Shown here: positions 26,097 through 35,128 of the stretch, in pieces | Layout: every line of letters begins with the position of its first letter | How positions within the stretch are numbered: position 1 is the stretch's first letter | NCBI GenBank assembly: GCA_018242185.1 | Contig: JAFECK010000008.1 | Span: 1-43,534 of the forward strand | Reading direction: 5' to 3' | Source of the DNA: Pseudomonadota bacterium | Lineage (GTDB): Bacteria; Pseudomonadota; Alphaproteobacteria; Rickettsiales; Midichloriaceae | DNA length: 43,534 nucleotides | Program-made: the position numbers and the translations under genes | Notes under the pieces: model-generated | Database searches by the model: none | Told to the model about the DNA's origin: nothing | Seen by the model: the letters and a program-made list of their open reading frames with translations, nothing else

Positions 26097-27377
26097 ATGC
26101 CCCAGGGGTTATTACGAGTTGTTGTCACAGGTTGTGGTTTGGTGACGCCATTGGGCGTTGGAGTACAGCATTCGTGGAGCGCATTAGTTGGGGGGCGGTC
26201 TGGGATCCGCAAGATACCTGAGGGTATCTGTGATGTTAGTGCACTGCCGGTTAAGATCGCAGGTCTAGTGCCTGGTGCTGAGGAAATAGGTGGGCTTAAT
26301 CTTGAGGATTATATAACACCACGAGATATCCACAAAATGGATCGTTTTATCCACTTAGCTATGGTGGCTTCCGCTGAGGCAATTGCAGATTCTGGGTTGG
26401 ATATGAGTAATGAAAACCCTAACAATGATATGGGGGTAATGATAGGGTCTGGAATAGGTGGATTGCCATGTATAGAGCAGAATATCCATAAATTGCGCGA
26501 TAAAGGGGTGCGCACCATTAGTCCTTTTTTCATGCCTTCTAGTTTAGCTAATTTGGCTGCCGGTCAAGTGTCTATAAAACATGGGCTGCGTGGGCCTAAT
26601 AGCACAGTTTCTACAGCTTGCGCTACGGGCGCTCATGCCATTGGTGATGCGGCCCGAATCATTCAGTGTGGTGATGCTAAAGCTATGATAGCTGGCGGTA
26701 CTGAATCAGTGATCTGCCCAATGGGCATTGGAGGGTTTGTTGCCCTGCGTGCGTTATGCACCAGCGGTAATGAAGCACCAGAACTTGCGTCAAGGCCATG
26801 GGATAAGAAAAGAGATGGTTTTGTGATGGGCGAAGGTTGTGGCGTATTGGTTTTAGAAGAATACGAGCACGCCAAAAAAAGAGGCGCAAAGATTTACGCC
26901 GAACTTAGCGGTTATGGGCTCTCAGGCGATGCTTACCACATAACTGCGCCAAGTAGTGACGGGGAGGGTGGTTTGCGTTCCATGCAGATGGCATTAAGAA
27001 AGGCTGGGTTGTGTCCTGATGAAATAGATTACATCAATGCGCACGGCACCTCTACTCCTGTAGGTGATGAGATTGAGCTGATAGCAATTAAACGCTTGTT
27101 TGAAGGGAATGCAGGCGGTGTAGCGATTTCTTCCACCAAGTCTAGTATTGGGCACCTGCTTGGTGCTGCTGGAGGAGTGGAAGCGGTATTTTCTATTATG
27201 GCGATGCAGGATGATGTCGTGCCGCCAACTTTGAATTTGGATGACCCAGCTGATGAAGCTATAGGGTTGAACTTAGTACCTAAGGTGGCACAAAAACGCA
27301 AAGTCAAAGCTGTGCTATCTAATTCATTTGGTTTTGGAGGGACAAATGCCTCGCTTATCTTCACCAAAATTGAGTAA
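26097..27377 (+). CDS. fabF: 3-oxoacyl-[acyl-carrier-protein] synthase II
   Basis: FabF condenses malonyl-ACP with acyl-ACP in fatty acid elongation. The catalytic triad is visible as Cys175 (STACATG), His316 (NAHGTSTPVGD) and His353 (GHLLGAAGG). The C-terminus NSFGFGGTNAS is typical. I choose ATG 26097 because an AGGAGG at 26080-26085 lies 11 bases before it; the in-frame GTG at 26085 overlaps that ribosome-binding site. The product is 426 residues. The 3' end overlaps mltG, so acpP-fabF-mltG form one unit. Confidence 0.97.
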   Translation: MPQGLLRVVVTGCGLVTPLGVGVQHSWSALVGGRSGIRKIPEGICDVSALPVKIAGLVPGAEEIGGLNLEDYITPRDIHKMDRFIHLAMVASAEAIADSGLDMSNENPNNDMGVMIGSGIGGLPCIEQNIHKLRDKGVRTISPFFMPSSLANLAAGQVSIKHGLRGPNSTVSTACATGAHAIGDAARIIQCGDAKAMIAGGTESVICPMGIGGFVALRALCTSGNEAPELASRPWDKKRDGFVMGEGCGVLVLEEYEHAKKRGAKIYAELSGYGLSGDAYHITAPSSDGEGGLRSMQMALRKAGLCPDEIDYINAHGTSTPVGDEIELIAIKRLFEGNAGGVAISSTKSSIGHLLGAAGGVEAVFSIMAMQDDVVPPTLNLDDPADEAIGLNLVPKVAQKRKVKAVLSNSFGFGGTNASLIFTKIE

Positions 27378-28362
27378 GGCTCGCCGACCCAATTTCGCTC
27401 GTAAGTTTTTCTTAGTAGTAGCGATGATAATCATGATGCCGGTATTATTTTCTGCCTATTTAGGTGCTCAGATGTACAAATTGCCCACTAGAGCTGAGGA
27501 TGCAGTAATCTTTATACCTATGAATAGCAGTTTAGCAAAGATAATGAGTATATTATATGAACATAAAGCGATCGAAAACGAGTTAACTTTTTCGCTTTGT
27601 TATCGAGCAGCGCATACTGTATATGGCAAGCATATTATTGCCGGGGAGTATATGGTTCCACAATCTTTGCGCCCTTATGAAGTGCTAGGTTTGCTGTTGA
27701 GCGGGAATGTGTTGAAACGCCAGGTCACTATCCCAGAAGGATTGAGTTTAAAGCAGATCATAGAGATATTAGATGACACCTATGGTTTGCAAGGGCAAAT
27801 TGCGGTTAGCAATTACCAAGAAGGTAACGTGATGCCAGATACTTATCAATATGTGTATGGCACGCATAAGCATGCTATATTGGATCGTATGCGCAATAGC
27901 ATGCAGACTTTCCTGGAATCAGCCTGGCAACAGAGGGTGCAACCTCATTTATTGCAAACTCCAGAGCAAGCTTTGGCATTAGCTTCTATTGTTGAGCTGG
28001 AAGCCATGGTGCCGCAGGAAAGGGGCAGGATAGCTGCCCTTTATTTAAGGCGGCTCCAAATAGGCATGCGCTTGCAAGCTGATCCTACAGTGTTATACGC
28101 GGTTAGCCGGGGTAGTAATAAGTTGCCTCGCCAACTGTTATATTCAGATTTACAGTATGATTCTCCTTATAATACTTATCGGTATACAGGCCTGCCTCCG
28201 ACTGCCATTGCTGCGCCAAGTAGAGATTCGATCATAGCTGTGTTGCAGAGCTCACCTAGTGAGGAGTTATTTTTTGTTGCAGATGGGAGTGGAGGGCACC
28301 GCTTTGCTAGGAATTATAAGGAACACCAGAAAAACGTGGCTGATTATCGGCGGTTGCGGTAA
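27346..28362 (+). CDS. mltG: Endolytic murein transglycosylase MltG (YceG)
   Basis: MltG is a single-pass inner-membrane enzyme that cleaves nascent glycan strands. The protein (338 residues from ATG 27346) has an N-terminal membrane helix (about 22-45) and the YceG domain, including ASIVELEAMVPQERGRIAALY with the catalytic Glu and MRLQADPTVLYA. The start is inside fabF, with GGAGG a few bases upstream; an earlier TTG in frame is less likely. The acpP-fabF-mltG order is common in bacteria. Its presence argues for a peptidoglycan layer, consistent with the M15-like and beta-lactamase-like genes. Confidence 0.95.
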   Translation: MPRLSSPKLSKARRPNFARKFFLVVAMIIMMPVLFSAYLGAQMYKLPTRAEDAVIFIPMNSSLAKIMSILYEHKAIENELTFSLCYRAAHTVYGKHIIAGEYMVPQSLRPYEVLGLLLSGNVLKRQVTIPEGLSLKQIIEILDDTYGLQGQIAVSNYQEGNVMPDTYQYVYGTHKHAILDRMRNSMQTFLESAWQQRVQPHLLQTPEQALALASIVELEAMVPQERGRIAALYLRRLQIGMRLQADPTVLYAVSRGSNKLPRQLLYSDLQYDSPYNTYRYTGLPPTAIAAPSRDSIIAVLQSSPSEELFFVADGSGGHRFARNYKEHQKNVADYRRLR

Positions 28363-28404
28363 GGGGAATGCTCACCCTATAGTAAATTACACTTTTTATG
28401 CGTA

Positions 28405-28425
28405 CCACGCCACTTGAATGCGTGG
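28405..28425 (+). terminator. Candidate terminator after mltG
   Basis: CCACGC (28405-28410) and GCGTGG (28420-28425) form a 6-bp stem with a 9-base loop, followed by an A/T-rich stretch (ATTATAATTCATT). Confidence 0.4.
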
Positions 28426-28459
28426 ATTATAATTCATTAAAAATTTAATATATTACTAA

Positions 28460-29230
28460 TTGCACACAGAGAATTATTCTCCTATAAGAGACATCCTATT
28501 AATTTATGTAAAGGCAAAAAATATGAGACTTGCAAGGTTTGGATATCCCTCTTATAGGAGGGTTGCTCATAAAGTGGCGCTCACGGTTAGAACAAAGAGA
28601 CCTTATTTTGATTTTCGTGGAGCTGAGATTCTCATGCTTCAGGGGTCTCAGGATGTCGATGATCTTTCTATAGCGCTGATGGAGGGCAACCTAAAGAAAG
28701 TTTATAACTTGGCAATGGATGATAAGCCCTTGTATATCAAACCAAAAAGTTTTGAGATCGCTAAATTGTCAGGATTTTCCACAAGTATGCTAATTCCACT
28801 GACTGCAGTATCGCCGCGGTATAGTCCGCTTAAAAATAAAGATCTTTTTGTTTACTGGTGTAATGAGGCCCAAAACATGGACACTGCTAAACAGGATTGG
28901 CTGTTTGGGAAAATTTTAGATCGTGCCGTATCTGACCAAGATCACAGTCTAGTAGAACGTATGATGCGCTGTGACACATATGGATTCCTCCACAATGACG
29001 AGAAAGCATTTCGTTTATTAGATCTCAACTTCATCATAGGTTTAATAGACAAAGGAATACAAGATTATCCTTGCACCATGTCAGCTATACATTTCGTGAG
29101 TTCTAAATTTTATGTGGACCCTTTGAAGTTTGTTAAAGAAGCCGAGGTAGAAATGCAAGCGCAGGCCAAAAAAGAGTTGGCAGAAAGTATAAAAAGACTA
29201 GATGAGGTGTACTACTCGGTCAGTAGCTAG
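28460..29230 (+). CDS. Hypothetical soluble protein
   Basis: The open frame encodes 256 residues from a TTG at 28460, or 235 residues from ATG 28523 (MRLARFGYPSYRR), which has an AAGG about ten bases upstream and is my preferred alternative. No signal peptide or membrane helix is seen. The segment DDLSIALMEGNLKKVYNLAMDD resembles one helix pair of an ankyrin-type repeat, but no clear tandem repeats follow. The C-terminus is a charged, coiled-coil-like helix (EAEVEMQAQAKKELAES). It stands alone between mltG and a convergent yidC. Function is unknown; a secreted protein is possible but unsupported. Confidence 0.65.
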   Translation: MHTENYSPIRDILLIYVKAKNMRLARFGYPSYRRVAHKVALTVRTKRPYFDFRGAEILMLQGSQDVDDLSIALMEGNLKKVYNLAMDDKPLYIKPKSFEIAKLSGFSTSMLIPLTAVSPRYSPLKNKDLFVYWCNEAQNMDTAKQDWLFGKILDRAVSDQDHSLVERMMRCDTYGFLHNDEKAFRLLDLNFIIGLIDKGIQDYPCTMSAIHFVSSKFYVDPLKFVKEAEVEMQAQAKKELAESIKRLDEVYYSVSS

Positions 29231-29320
29231 CAACTGCATAAAATACGTGCTGTTGCTGTTTGCCATCTCTCCGTGGGACGCCTAGAGGCCAGCCCAAGAG
29301 TTAAAACGCAAGTAATAATT

Positions 29321-29353
29321 GCCCCATATACTAGCGCTTGCTAGGCTTGGGGC
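29321..29353. terminator. Hairpin between convergent genes
   Basis: GCCCC (29321-29325) pairs with GGGGC (29349-29353), and CTAGC (29331-29335) with GCTAG (29340-29344), separated by an internal loop. It lies between the convergent hypothetical gene and yidC and could end transcription from either side, though neither strand has a long T-run. Confidence 0.45.
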
Positions 29354-29385
29354 GGTCTTATAGATATTGTATTTTAACGAAGCAT

Positions 29386-31125
29386 CTACTTCTTTTTCTT
29401 TGGATTGTGCGTCGCTGCTTCCTTAGCAAGGTGATGGCGAGTGCGCTTGTTTTCTCCCATCATCTGCTTGATCAACAATTGCTGAGTGATAGAGATCACG
29501 TTACTCCAACTCCAATAAACCACTAGCCCTACGGGAAATGCGGCGAACATAAAGAGGAATACCAATGGTAATAAACGCATGACCTGGGCTTGCGCTGGAT
29601 CTGGCGGCTCTGGACTCATGCGCTGCTGGATATACATAGTCGAGGCCATTAGTAATGGGAACACGCCAACCATCAGCAAGGCTGGAGGAGCCCAAGGGAT
29701 CAACCCAAATAGATTAAAGATCGTAGTAGGATCAGGAGCTGAGAGGTCGTGAATCCAGCCAAAAAACGGTGCATGCCGCATTTCTATGCTAACGTATAAC
29801 ACCTTGTAGAGCGCAAAAAACACCGGTGCTTGTAGTAAAATCGGCAAGCAGCCAGATAAGGGGTTGACTTGTTCCTTGCGATATAGCTCCATCATCGCTG
29901 TTTGCATGGCGCTGGCATCATCTTTATGTTTCTCGCGCAACTCGGTCATATGCGGCTGCAGCGCTTTCATTTTGTTCATTCCTTTATATCCTTTATAGGC
30001 TAGCGGGAATAATAGGATCTTAATCAAAATGGTCAGTATAAGAATAGCGATACCAAAATTACCCACGTAGCCATAAATGCTATGTAGAAGCTCTAGCAGC
30101 GGCTTGGTAATGAAGTAAAGTACGCCAAAGTCGACTGCTCTATCAAATAACGGAATATTAAAACGATTGCGGTAGAAATCGAGCAAATCCAGCTTTTTAG
30201 CGCCAGCAAAAAAGAACATAGCTTGACTGTTATTATTGCCAGTTTCTATTGTTACGCTAGCACTGCTCATATCAGCCTGCAAACGAGGTGCTCCATGAAC
30301 ATTAAAAGCGCTGTATCCCGCGTCAAAATCATTATGTGGGATCAGCGCAGTGAGCCAGTACTTATCAGAAAAACCTAGCCAGCCGCTATTGGTATGATAA
30401 GTGGGGGTGTTTTTCATATCCTCGAAAGCTATTTCTTGCAGCTTACCTTCAAACACACCGATACCGCCTTCGTGTACCACCATGCTAGAGTCCTTTTGGA
30501 AATCATCGATACGGTTAAGTAGTGCGTATTGCTTTAACTCTATAGGTTTGCCACTATTATTATGCACCGCTTGTTCCACTAAGAACATAAAATCGTTAGT
30601 CATTGTGAGGTGAATTTCAAACCGCACGCCTTGTGGGTTCACCCAGTGCAGTTTCACCATTTCATTAGCTTCTATATTAGATTTGTCTGCTGTCCAGAGA
30701 GTTTTGCTATTAGGTACTATGACTGTCTTATCAGGGCTAATCCAGCCAAACTCCGCAAAGTAGCTGTGATTAGTATGGCTTGGCGCTAGTAAGGTTATGT
30801 TATCGCTGCTATACTGGACACGTTCTCGGTAATTGCGTAATACCAGATCGTCTACCCTTGCGCCAACAAGATTGATAGAACCTAGAATCTCAGCATTATT
30901 AAATGTTACCCGTTCTCCTTTGTTTTTTCCCGCTTCTACCACATCAGCTGCTGACTCAACAATAGGTTGCCTTAGGGTATGGGGCGCGGCTTGCACACTA
31001 GTATTATCAGTTATTACTGCAGGATCTTGGTTAGCAACCAACGGTTTTACATACCATTCTTGCCACCCAATAATTATCATCATGGAAATAAACACGGCTA
31101 TTAACGTTCTGCTTTCTTGATTCAT
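29386..31125 (-). CDS. yidC: Membrane protein insertase YidC
   Basis: YidC inserts and folds inner-membrane proteins with or without SecYEG. The 579-residue protein has an N-terminal helix (about 7-24), a large periplasmic domain (about 50-330), and the conserved 60KD_IMP core with helices around 345-375, 415-435, 465-500 and 510-540. The cytoplasmic segment NKMKALQPHMTELREKHKDD and the PVFFALYKVLY helix are typical. The C-terminus is basic (NPKKKK), as expected for ribosome contact. Start ATG 31125 has a TAAGGA site. It is last in the rpmH-rnpA-yidD-yidC cluster. Confidence 0.97.
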   Translation of the reverse strand: MNQESRTLIAVFISMMIIIGWQEWYVKPLVANQDPAVITDNTSVQAAPHTLRQPIVESAADVVEAGKNKGERVTFNNAEILGSINLVGARVDDLVLRNYRERVQYSSDNITLLAPSHTNHSYFAEFGWISPDKTVIVPNSKTLWTADKSNIEANEMVKLHWVNPQGVRFEIHLTMTNDFMFLVEQAVHNNSGKPIELKQYALLNRIDDFQKDSSMVVHEGGIGVFEGKLQEIAFEDMKNTPTYHTNSGWLGFSDKYWLTALIPHNDFDAGYSAFNVHGAPRLQADMSSASVTIETGNNNSQAMFFFAGAKKLDLLDFYRNRFNIPLFDRAVDFGVLYFITKPLLELLHSIYGYVGNFGIAILILTILIKILLFPLAYKGYKGMNKMKALQPHMTELREKHKDDASAMQTAMMELYRKEQVNPLSGCLPILLQAPVFFALYKVLYVSIEMRHAPFFGWIHDLSAPDPTTIFNLFGLIPWAPPALLMVGVFPLLMASTMYIQQRMSPEPPDPAQAQVMRLLPLVFLFMFAAFPVGLVVYWSWSNVISITQQLLIKQMMGENKRTRHHLAKEAATHNPKKKK

Positions 31126-31134
31126 ATATGTTCC

Positions 31135-31392
31135 TTAGGGTTGGGTGTTTCGTTGCTTTACTGTGGGCACGGGATCATGTCCGCCGTCATGCCATGGATG
31201 GCATTTCATTATACGCGCTGTTGCAAGCCATAAACCTTTAAATGGTCCATGTATTTTTAAAGCTGAGCGCGCATAGTGCGAGCAGCTTGGCGTAAACCTG
31301 CATGAGGGCAATATGAGTGGGGAGATGCAATATTGGTATATCATGATCGCACAATCAATTATTAGATATAGTAGGCTGCTTGCCACCATCAT
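31135..31392 (-). CDS. yidD: Membrane protein insertion efficiency factor YidD
   Basis: YidD is a small peripheral membrane protein that helps YidC-dependent insertion. The signature [15 protein letters not shown] and the C-terminal [13 protein letters not shown] are clear. The frame is open from 31428, but proteins of this family begin shortly before IYQYCISPL, so ATG 31392 or 31389 ([10 protein letters not shown]) is the likelier start. That still overlaps the end of rnpA by about 38 bases. It lies 9 bases before yidC in the expected order. Confidence 0.92.
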   Translation of the reverse strand: MMVASSLLYLIIDCAIMIYQYCISPLILPSCRFTPSCSHYARSALKIHGPFKGLWLATARIMKCHPWHDGGHDPVPTVKQRNTQP

Positions 31393-31750
31393 TGGTATTT
31401 TGCAACTGCTTAACAATTTCTGCAACACAATACCTCAACTCACGCTTTAATATTTGATGATCCCGTTCTAACAATCGGCTTTTTGCGATCATTACTAGCT
31501 TATATCCCTGCAATCTTTTGTCACTGCCTAAGACCTCTCTGGCTAGTGCGCGCATCTTTCTTTTCGCTAAATTACGGACCACGGCATTCCCTACTTTCTT
31601 ACTAGCTACAATCCCTACAGCTGGGGTTTGATTATCTTCTCTTGCTGCTAATATAACCCAACTCGCGGAAGGGAACCGAAAGCCTTGCGTGGCAAGCCTA
31701 GCATATTCCCGACTTTTAGTAATTTTAGTGAGATGTTGATCGCTACGCAC
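31355..31750 (-). CDS. rnpA: Ribonuclease P protein component
   Basis: RnpA is the protein cofactor of RNase P, which matures tRNA 5' ends. The 131-residue basic protein has [30 protein letters not shown], the family's RNA-binding signature, and the N-terminal [13 protein letters not shown]. The start codon is GTG at 31750, overlapping the last eight bases of rpmH, so it is likely coupled to rpmH translation. Its 3' end overlaps yidD. Confidence 0.95.
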   Translation of the reverse strand: MRSDQHLTKITKSREYARLATQGFRFPSASWVILAAREDNQTPAVGIVASKKVGNAVVRNLAKRKMRALAREVLGSDKRLQGYKLVMIAKSRLLERDHQILKRELRYCVAEIVKQLQNTNDGGKQPTISNN

Positions 31751-31883
31751 TCAAAACCTTACGGCCCTTAGCACGCCTAGCACTCAACACTTTGCGCCCG
31801 CCCAAAGTCTCCATGCGAGCTCTGAAGCCATGACGACGCTTGCGCACCAAATTACTTGGTTGATAGGTTCTCTTTGTTGCCAT
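31743..31883 (-). CDS. rpmH: 50S ribosomal protein L34
   Basis: A 46-residue basic protein: [40 protein letters not shown], then RKVLSA and TAG at 31743-31745. This is a textbook L34 in sequence and length. It heads the rpmH-rnpA-yidD-yidC cluster that in many bacteria lies near oriC; dnaA is not in this window. Confidence 0.97.
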   Translation of the reverse strand: MATKRTYQPSNLVRKRRHGFRARMETLGGRKVLSARRAKGRKVLSA

Positions 31884-31938
31884 AATCTTACCTTAATTCA
31901 AAATACAATCCCTTGCAGGAATAAAAAATAGTGGTACC

Positions 31939-31968
31939 CTTGTAGCACAATTAGCACACGCAAGTCAA
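31939..31968 (-). promoter_or_regulatory. Promoter of the rpmH-rnpA-yidD-yidC operon
   Basis: On the minus strand TTGACT (31963-31968), 18 bases, TACAAG (31939-31944), about 55 bases upstream of the rpmH start. The divergent uracil-DNA glycosylase gene begins at 31991. Confidence 0.55.
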
Positions 31969-31990
31969 CCAACCTTTTAGCAGGAAATTA

Positions 31991-32773
31991 ATGTCATCAA
32001 AAAAAGCGCTACAAACTATGGCAGATTTATATAAGGAAATGGGCAGTAACCAGCTTTATACTGAGCAACCACAAGATCATCGGCAAACTGCAATGGCTCA
32101 TGCTCCTATTGCTAAGGCAAGTAAACAGGCTGCTTTTAGACAAGCTAACGATCATGGTAAAACTGTTTATGAGGGTGAAGCGCGGAATCTTGCTGATGCC
32201 TGCGGGAGTTTAGAAGAGCTGAGAAAGGCGGTTATGGCGTTTGATGGTTGCGAAATTAAAAAAATGGCTGTCAATACGGTATTTGCTGATGGTAATCCAA
32301 AAGCTGAAGTAATGCTAGTTGGAGAAGCACCAGGTGCGAATGAGGATCAGCAAGGTATACCTTTTTGCGGGCAAAGTGGAAAGTTACTGGATAATATTCT
32401 GGCATCTATTGGCTTGTCACGGCAGAATGCTTACATCACCAATACCATATTCTGGCGCCCGCCAGGCAACCGCCGCCCAACTCCGGAAGAGCTCAGGATA
32501 TGCCGTCCTTTTGTTGAGAAGCATATTGCCCTCGTTGGGCCTAAACTCATTATCCTAGTCGGTAGCACCGCAGTAGAAGCGTTGCTGGAGAACACGATGT
32601 CTATGCATGAAATGCGCGGACAGTATTACACATACCATAACCGCTACCTCAAACAACCAATACAGACAGCGGTGATTTTCCACCCGTCATATTTACTGCG
32701 CCAGCAATCGAAGAAAAAGGAGATGTGGCTGGACGTGCAGAAGATAAAATATGAGCTGCTAAACAATAAATAG
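31991..32773 (+). CDS. Uracil-DNA glycosylase, family 4 type
   Basis: The 260-residue enzyme removes uracil from DNA to start base-excision repair. The glycosylase motif GEAPGANEDQQG (111-122) with FCGQSGKLLD, and the second motif HPSYLLR (231-237), are those of family 4/5 iron-sulfur glycosylases. Cys87, Cys126 and Cys171 are candidate cluster ligands; the first pair normally seen as C-x2-C is represented here by one Cys, a variation I recall from alphaproteobacterial members. The first about 65 residues are polar and probably flexible. An AGGAA site precedes ATG 31991. The following 81-codon gene is 11 bases away. Confidence 0.93.
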   Translation: MSSKKALQTMADLYKEMGSNQLYTEQPQDHRQTAMAHAPIAKASKQAAFRQANDHGKTVYEGEARNLADACGSLEELRKAVMAFDGCEIKKMAVNTVFADGNPKAEVMLVGEAPGANEDQQGIPFCGQSGKLLDNILASIGLSRQNAYITNTIFWRPPGNRRPTPEELRICRPFVEKHIALVGPKLIILVGSTAVEALLENTMSMHEMRGQYYTYHNRYLKQPIQTAVIFHPSYLLRQQSKKKEMWLDVQKIKYELLNNK

Positions 32774-32784
32774 GGAGAAATATT

Positions 32785-33030
32785 ATGGCAAAATCAACTG
32801 ATCAGGTAAGAGGTATAGAAGATGCAAACTTTTGGTTATTGCAAAAGTTATTTCCGGAAAGACAGGCCTTTATAATAAATGCTAGGGCGCAAGGTACGAG
32901 CTTCGATGCAGCATGGGATTTGATGCGACAAGAGTATCCTATAAATGGGGAAGTAAGCGTAAATGCTTTATCAAGCCAAATGCAATCCATGAACATGGCC
33001 GGGAATACCGGCAAGTCCACGGGGTGGTAG
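32785..33030 (+). CDS. Small hypothetical protein
   Basis: An 81-residue protein with a good AGGGAGA ribosome-binding site, starting 11 bases after the glycosylase gene and so probably cotranscribed. It is polar, with predicted helices (NFWLLQKLFPERQAFIIN) and a Met/Ser/Gly-rich tail (MQSMNMAGNTGKSTGW). I do not recognise the family. It converges with the 447-residue gene, with stops 12 bases apart. Confidence 0.65.
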   Translation: MAKSTDQVRGIEDANFWLLQKLFPERQAFIINARAQGTSFDAAWDLMRQEYPINGEVSVNALSSQMQSMNMAGNTGKSTGW

Positions 33031-33041
33031 GTTTTGCGCAA

Positions 33042-34385
33042 TTATTGCTTTGTTTGAGCTTCTTCAACTTGAGATTTCGCGAACGCGGTTTCCAGATTTT
33101 TTAAGCCATTGCGTAAAGTTTCGGTATTGCCTATAGCACGCAGTGGTGCGTTATCCGGCCATATAGCAGCTGTCAAGACGCCTGCCATGCCAAGCACACC
33201 GCATATGGTTACCACTGTGATGAACTCCGGCATAACTTGGTGAATAGCCTCCAGCATCTTCTCGTTAAAAATATCCAAGCTGTTTTGTTTGACCGCCTCA
33301 TCTATAGCAGTCTGCAAAGTGCCGTGCACCGCAAGATCTGCCGCTGCAGCTGCTGCGGGTATGCTTGTGCTAAGTATTGCAAAGCCTGTGATTGCTAGGA
33401 TTTTGAGTAGATATACCGTAGTGTTCCTACCGGCATCTGGTAGCTCAGCTAATGTTTCAACAAATTTTAATTTGTTTTGATATAGAGCGCGTTCTTTTGG
33501 ATCTTTTATCGAGGTTAGATGTATCTTTAATTCTAGTATTAGTAGTGTGTATAACTTGTCCTGTTCCTCGGTTGTCAGATACCTTGCGTCTCCAAGTTTC
33601 TGAACTCTTTTAGAATCATCTTCATCCGGGAATAACTCATCATGCAACTTGTCATATTGTTTCTTTAGCTCGAACGCCGGGTGATTAGCATCAGCTTCAT
33701 TGTAGTTACTCCACCCCACCGCTCTATTGTATCTAAAGTCTTCTTTAAAGCAGTTTATTAAGTTTGATTCCCCAATGACGTACAATACGTTGAAAATATT
33801 AGTCATCTTTCCGGGGTGAGCAAAATTACCAATATCATCGGCTATGCCTTCGCGCGCGCTTTGTATTTTCTCTTCTAGAAACTCATTGGTTTGCCGTAGT
33901 GTTGGAAAAGAAAAAGCGCCGGGCAGGGTGATCCCATGTTCTTGGGTTTTTGACTGCAGCCCGGCCAAAATTATCTCTCTTGATGCTACATATCTTGTTG
34001 CTATATCTATGCTCGTCTGCGCGTCTTTACCCTTTGGTAGTGCCGCTGCATCTGCATAGTAAGATACACTGAAATTTATCTCATAATCACGCATCTGAGC
34101 GTCTAAAGACTTGAACTTCTCTTTAATTTCCTTCTGTAGCGCCCCTTTATCTTCCGGTGCTGCATTTTCAAGCTTCTCATATTTCAGCGTTATTTCAGCA
34201 GCAGTGAGCCTGATTTTATGTAACAGCTCCCAGTAATTTGGCGCTTGAGCATTTACTTGATTATAAAGCCCAGCAAAATCAGTGGCGTTATCGCAGCCAT
34301 ACTTGATGCCACTTTTCAGCCCTTCTAAGATTTTTGCCTCTGTGAAATCGCTTAATACATCATTTGCCTTAAAAGATGGTTTCAT
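33042..34385 (-). CDS. Hypothetical protein with two C-terminal hydrophobic helices
   Basis: The 447-residue protein starts MKPSFKANDVLSDFTEAK. Its first about 320 residues are helical, charged and soluble-looking, with coiled-coil-like stretches (about 60-100 and 270-310). Two hydrophobic segments follow, at about 325-350 (with an unusual run of Ala near 344-349) and about 388-410, separated by roughly 38 residues. There is no N-terminal signal peptide. This layout resembles host-membrane-inserted effectors of intracellular bacteria, but I see no homology to a named one. It lies 137 bases downstream of the cbb3/TonB-like operon on the same strand. Function is unknown. Confidence 0.75.
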   Translation of the reverse strand: MKPSFKANDVLSDFTEAKILEGLKSGIKYGCDNATDFAGLYNQVNAQAPNYWELLHKIRLTAAEITLKYEKLENAAPEDKGALQKEIKEKFKSLDAQMRDYEINFSVSYYADAAALPKGKDAQTSIDIATRYVASREIILAGLQSKTQEHGITLPGAFSFPTLRQTNEFLEEKIQSAREGIADDIGNFAHPGKMTNIFNVLYVIGESNLINCFKEDFRYNRAVGWSNYNEADANHPAFELKKQYDKLHDELFPDEDDSKRVQKLGDARYLTTEEQDKLYTLLILELKIHLTSIKDPKERALYQNKLKFVETLAELPDAGRNTTVYLLKILAITGFAILSTSIPAAAAAADLAVHGTLQTAIDEAVKQNSLDIFNEKMLEAIHQVMPEFITVVTICGVLGMAGVLTAAIWPDNAPLRAIGNTETLRNGLKNLETAFAKSQVEEAQTKQ

Positions 34386-34522
34386 TTGTTCCTCTTTGTA
34401 ATATCTACGTATAATAAATAATTTTTGCAGCTACATCACACCTCTCCAGCTTACCACATTAGATGCTGACCTGCCAACGCCCAGTTTTGTATTATGCGTA
34501 AAAAATTTGCACTTATTTACTT

Positions 34523-35125
34523 TTATTCAAAAATCACTGGCACTAAATATTTGCCTGCTTTACCGTCTAGCGGTGGCGGAAGGGTTAAGCCCAACACTCC
34601 TTGGTAGATACTATCTAGCTCACGAGCGCCAAGATTATGTATGTGAAGTATTTTAGCTGCTTGGATTGCGCCAGTATCGGTGATCTCCAGCATTATCTCT
34701 ATAGTGGCGTTATGGGTGCGGTTGCGCCAAGGCTGCCTAGCGAGCATCTTATGCACTTGCGAGCTGATCATCTGGCTATAACGTATTTGCGCCAGTTCAT
34801 CTTGTTTATTAGCTTGAGAATTGTCATTGCTAGTTTCCGTGGTATCGCTATGCTCATCTTCTTGTAGACGTCCTTTATCGAGCATGGTATGCTCAGCCAC
34901 CCTAGCATTAGGAGCATACACGCTCTCTACAACTTCTAAAATATACTCATCTGGTAGTGTGGACTGCTGGGCATAAAAATTATTTGCACCCTCCCAAAAC
35001 ATATGTATAGCCAGCAACGCTACCAGTATATGCACGGAAAGAGACATAAGGATTGCCGCGTACACTGAGGTATTTTGGCGCTTTGCCGCCCTATACGTTC
35101 GCCATGTATATGCTTGGTCCTGCAT
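34523..35125 (-). CDS. TonB/TolA-like protein with N-terminal membrane anchor
   Basis: The 200-residue protein has an N-terminal cytoplasmic stretch, one membrane helix (about residues 20-43), a polar acidic linker (about 75-115) and a C-terminal domain (about 115-200) with the ATIEIMLEITDTGAIQAAKI pattern and terminal LPPPLDGK loop characteristic of TonB/TolA C-terminal domains. Such proteins span the periplasm and transmit inner-membrane energy to outer-membrane partners. The Pro-rich linker usual in TonB is lacking, so TolA is the better analogy. It starts three bases after ccoP, inside the cbb3 operon, where ccoG or ccoI would be expected. Confidence 0.7.
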   Translation of the reverse strand: MQDQAYTWRTYRAAKRQNTSVYAAILMSLSVHILVALLAIHMFWEGANNFYAQQSTLPDEYILEVVESVYAPNARVAEHTMLDKGRLQEDEHSDTTETSNDNSQANKQDELAQIRYSQMISSQVHKMLARQPWRNRTHNATIEIMLEITDTGAIQAAKILHIHNLGARELDSIYQGVLGLTLPPPLDGKAGKYLVPVIFE

Positions 35126-35128
35126 TCC

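Noticed and set aside
29231-29385. Structured small RNA such as SRP RNA between the hypothetical gene and yidC
   Set aside because: The conserved SRP apical sequence (GGAAGNAGCA type) is not found; the region is explained by a simple hairpin between convergent genes.
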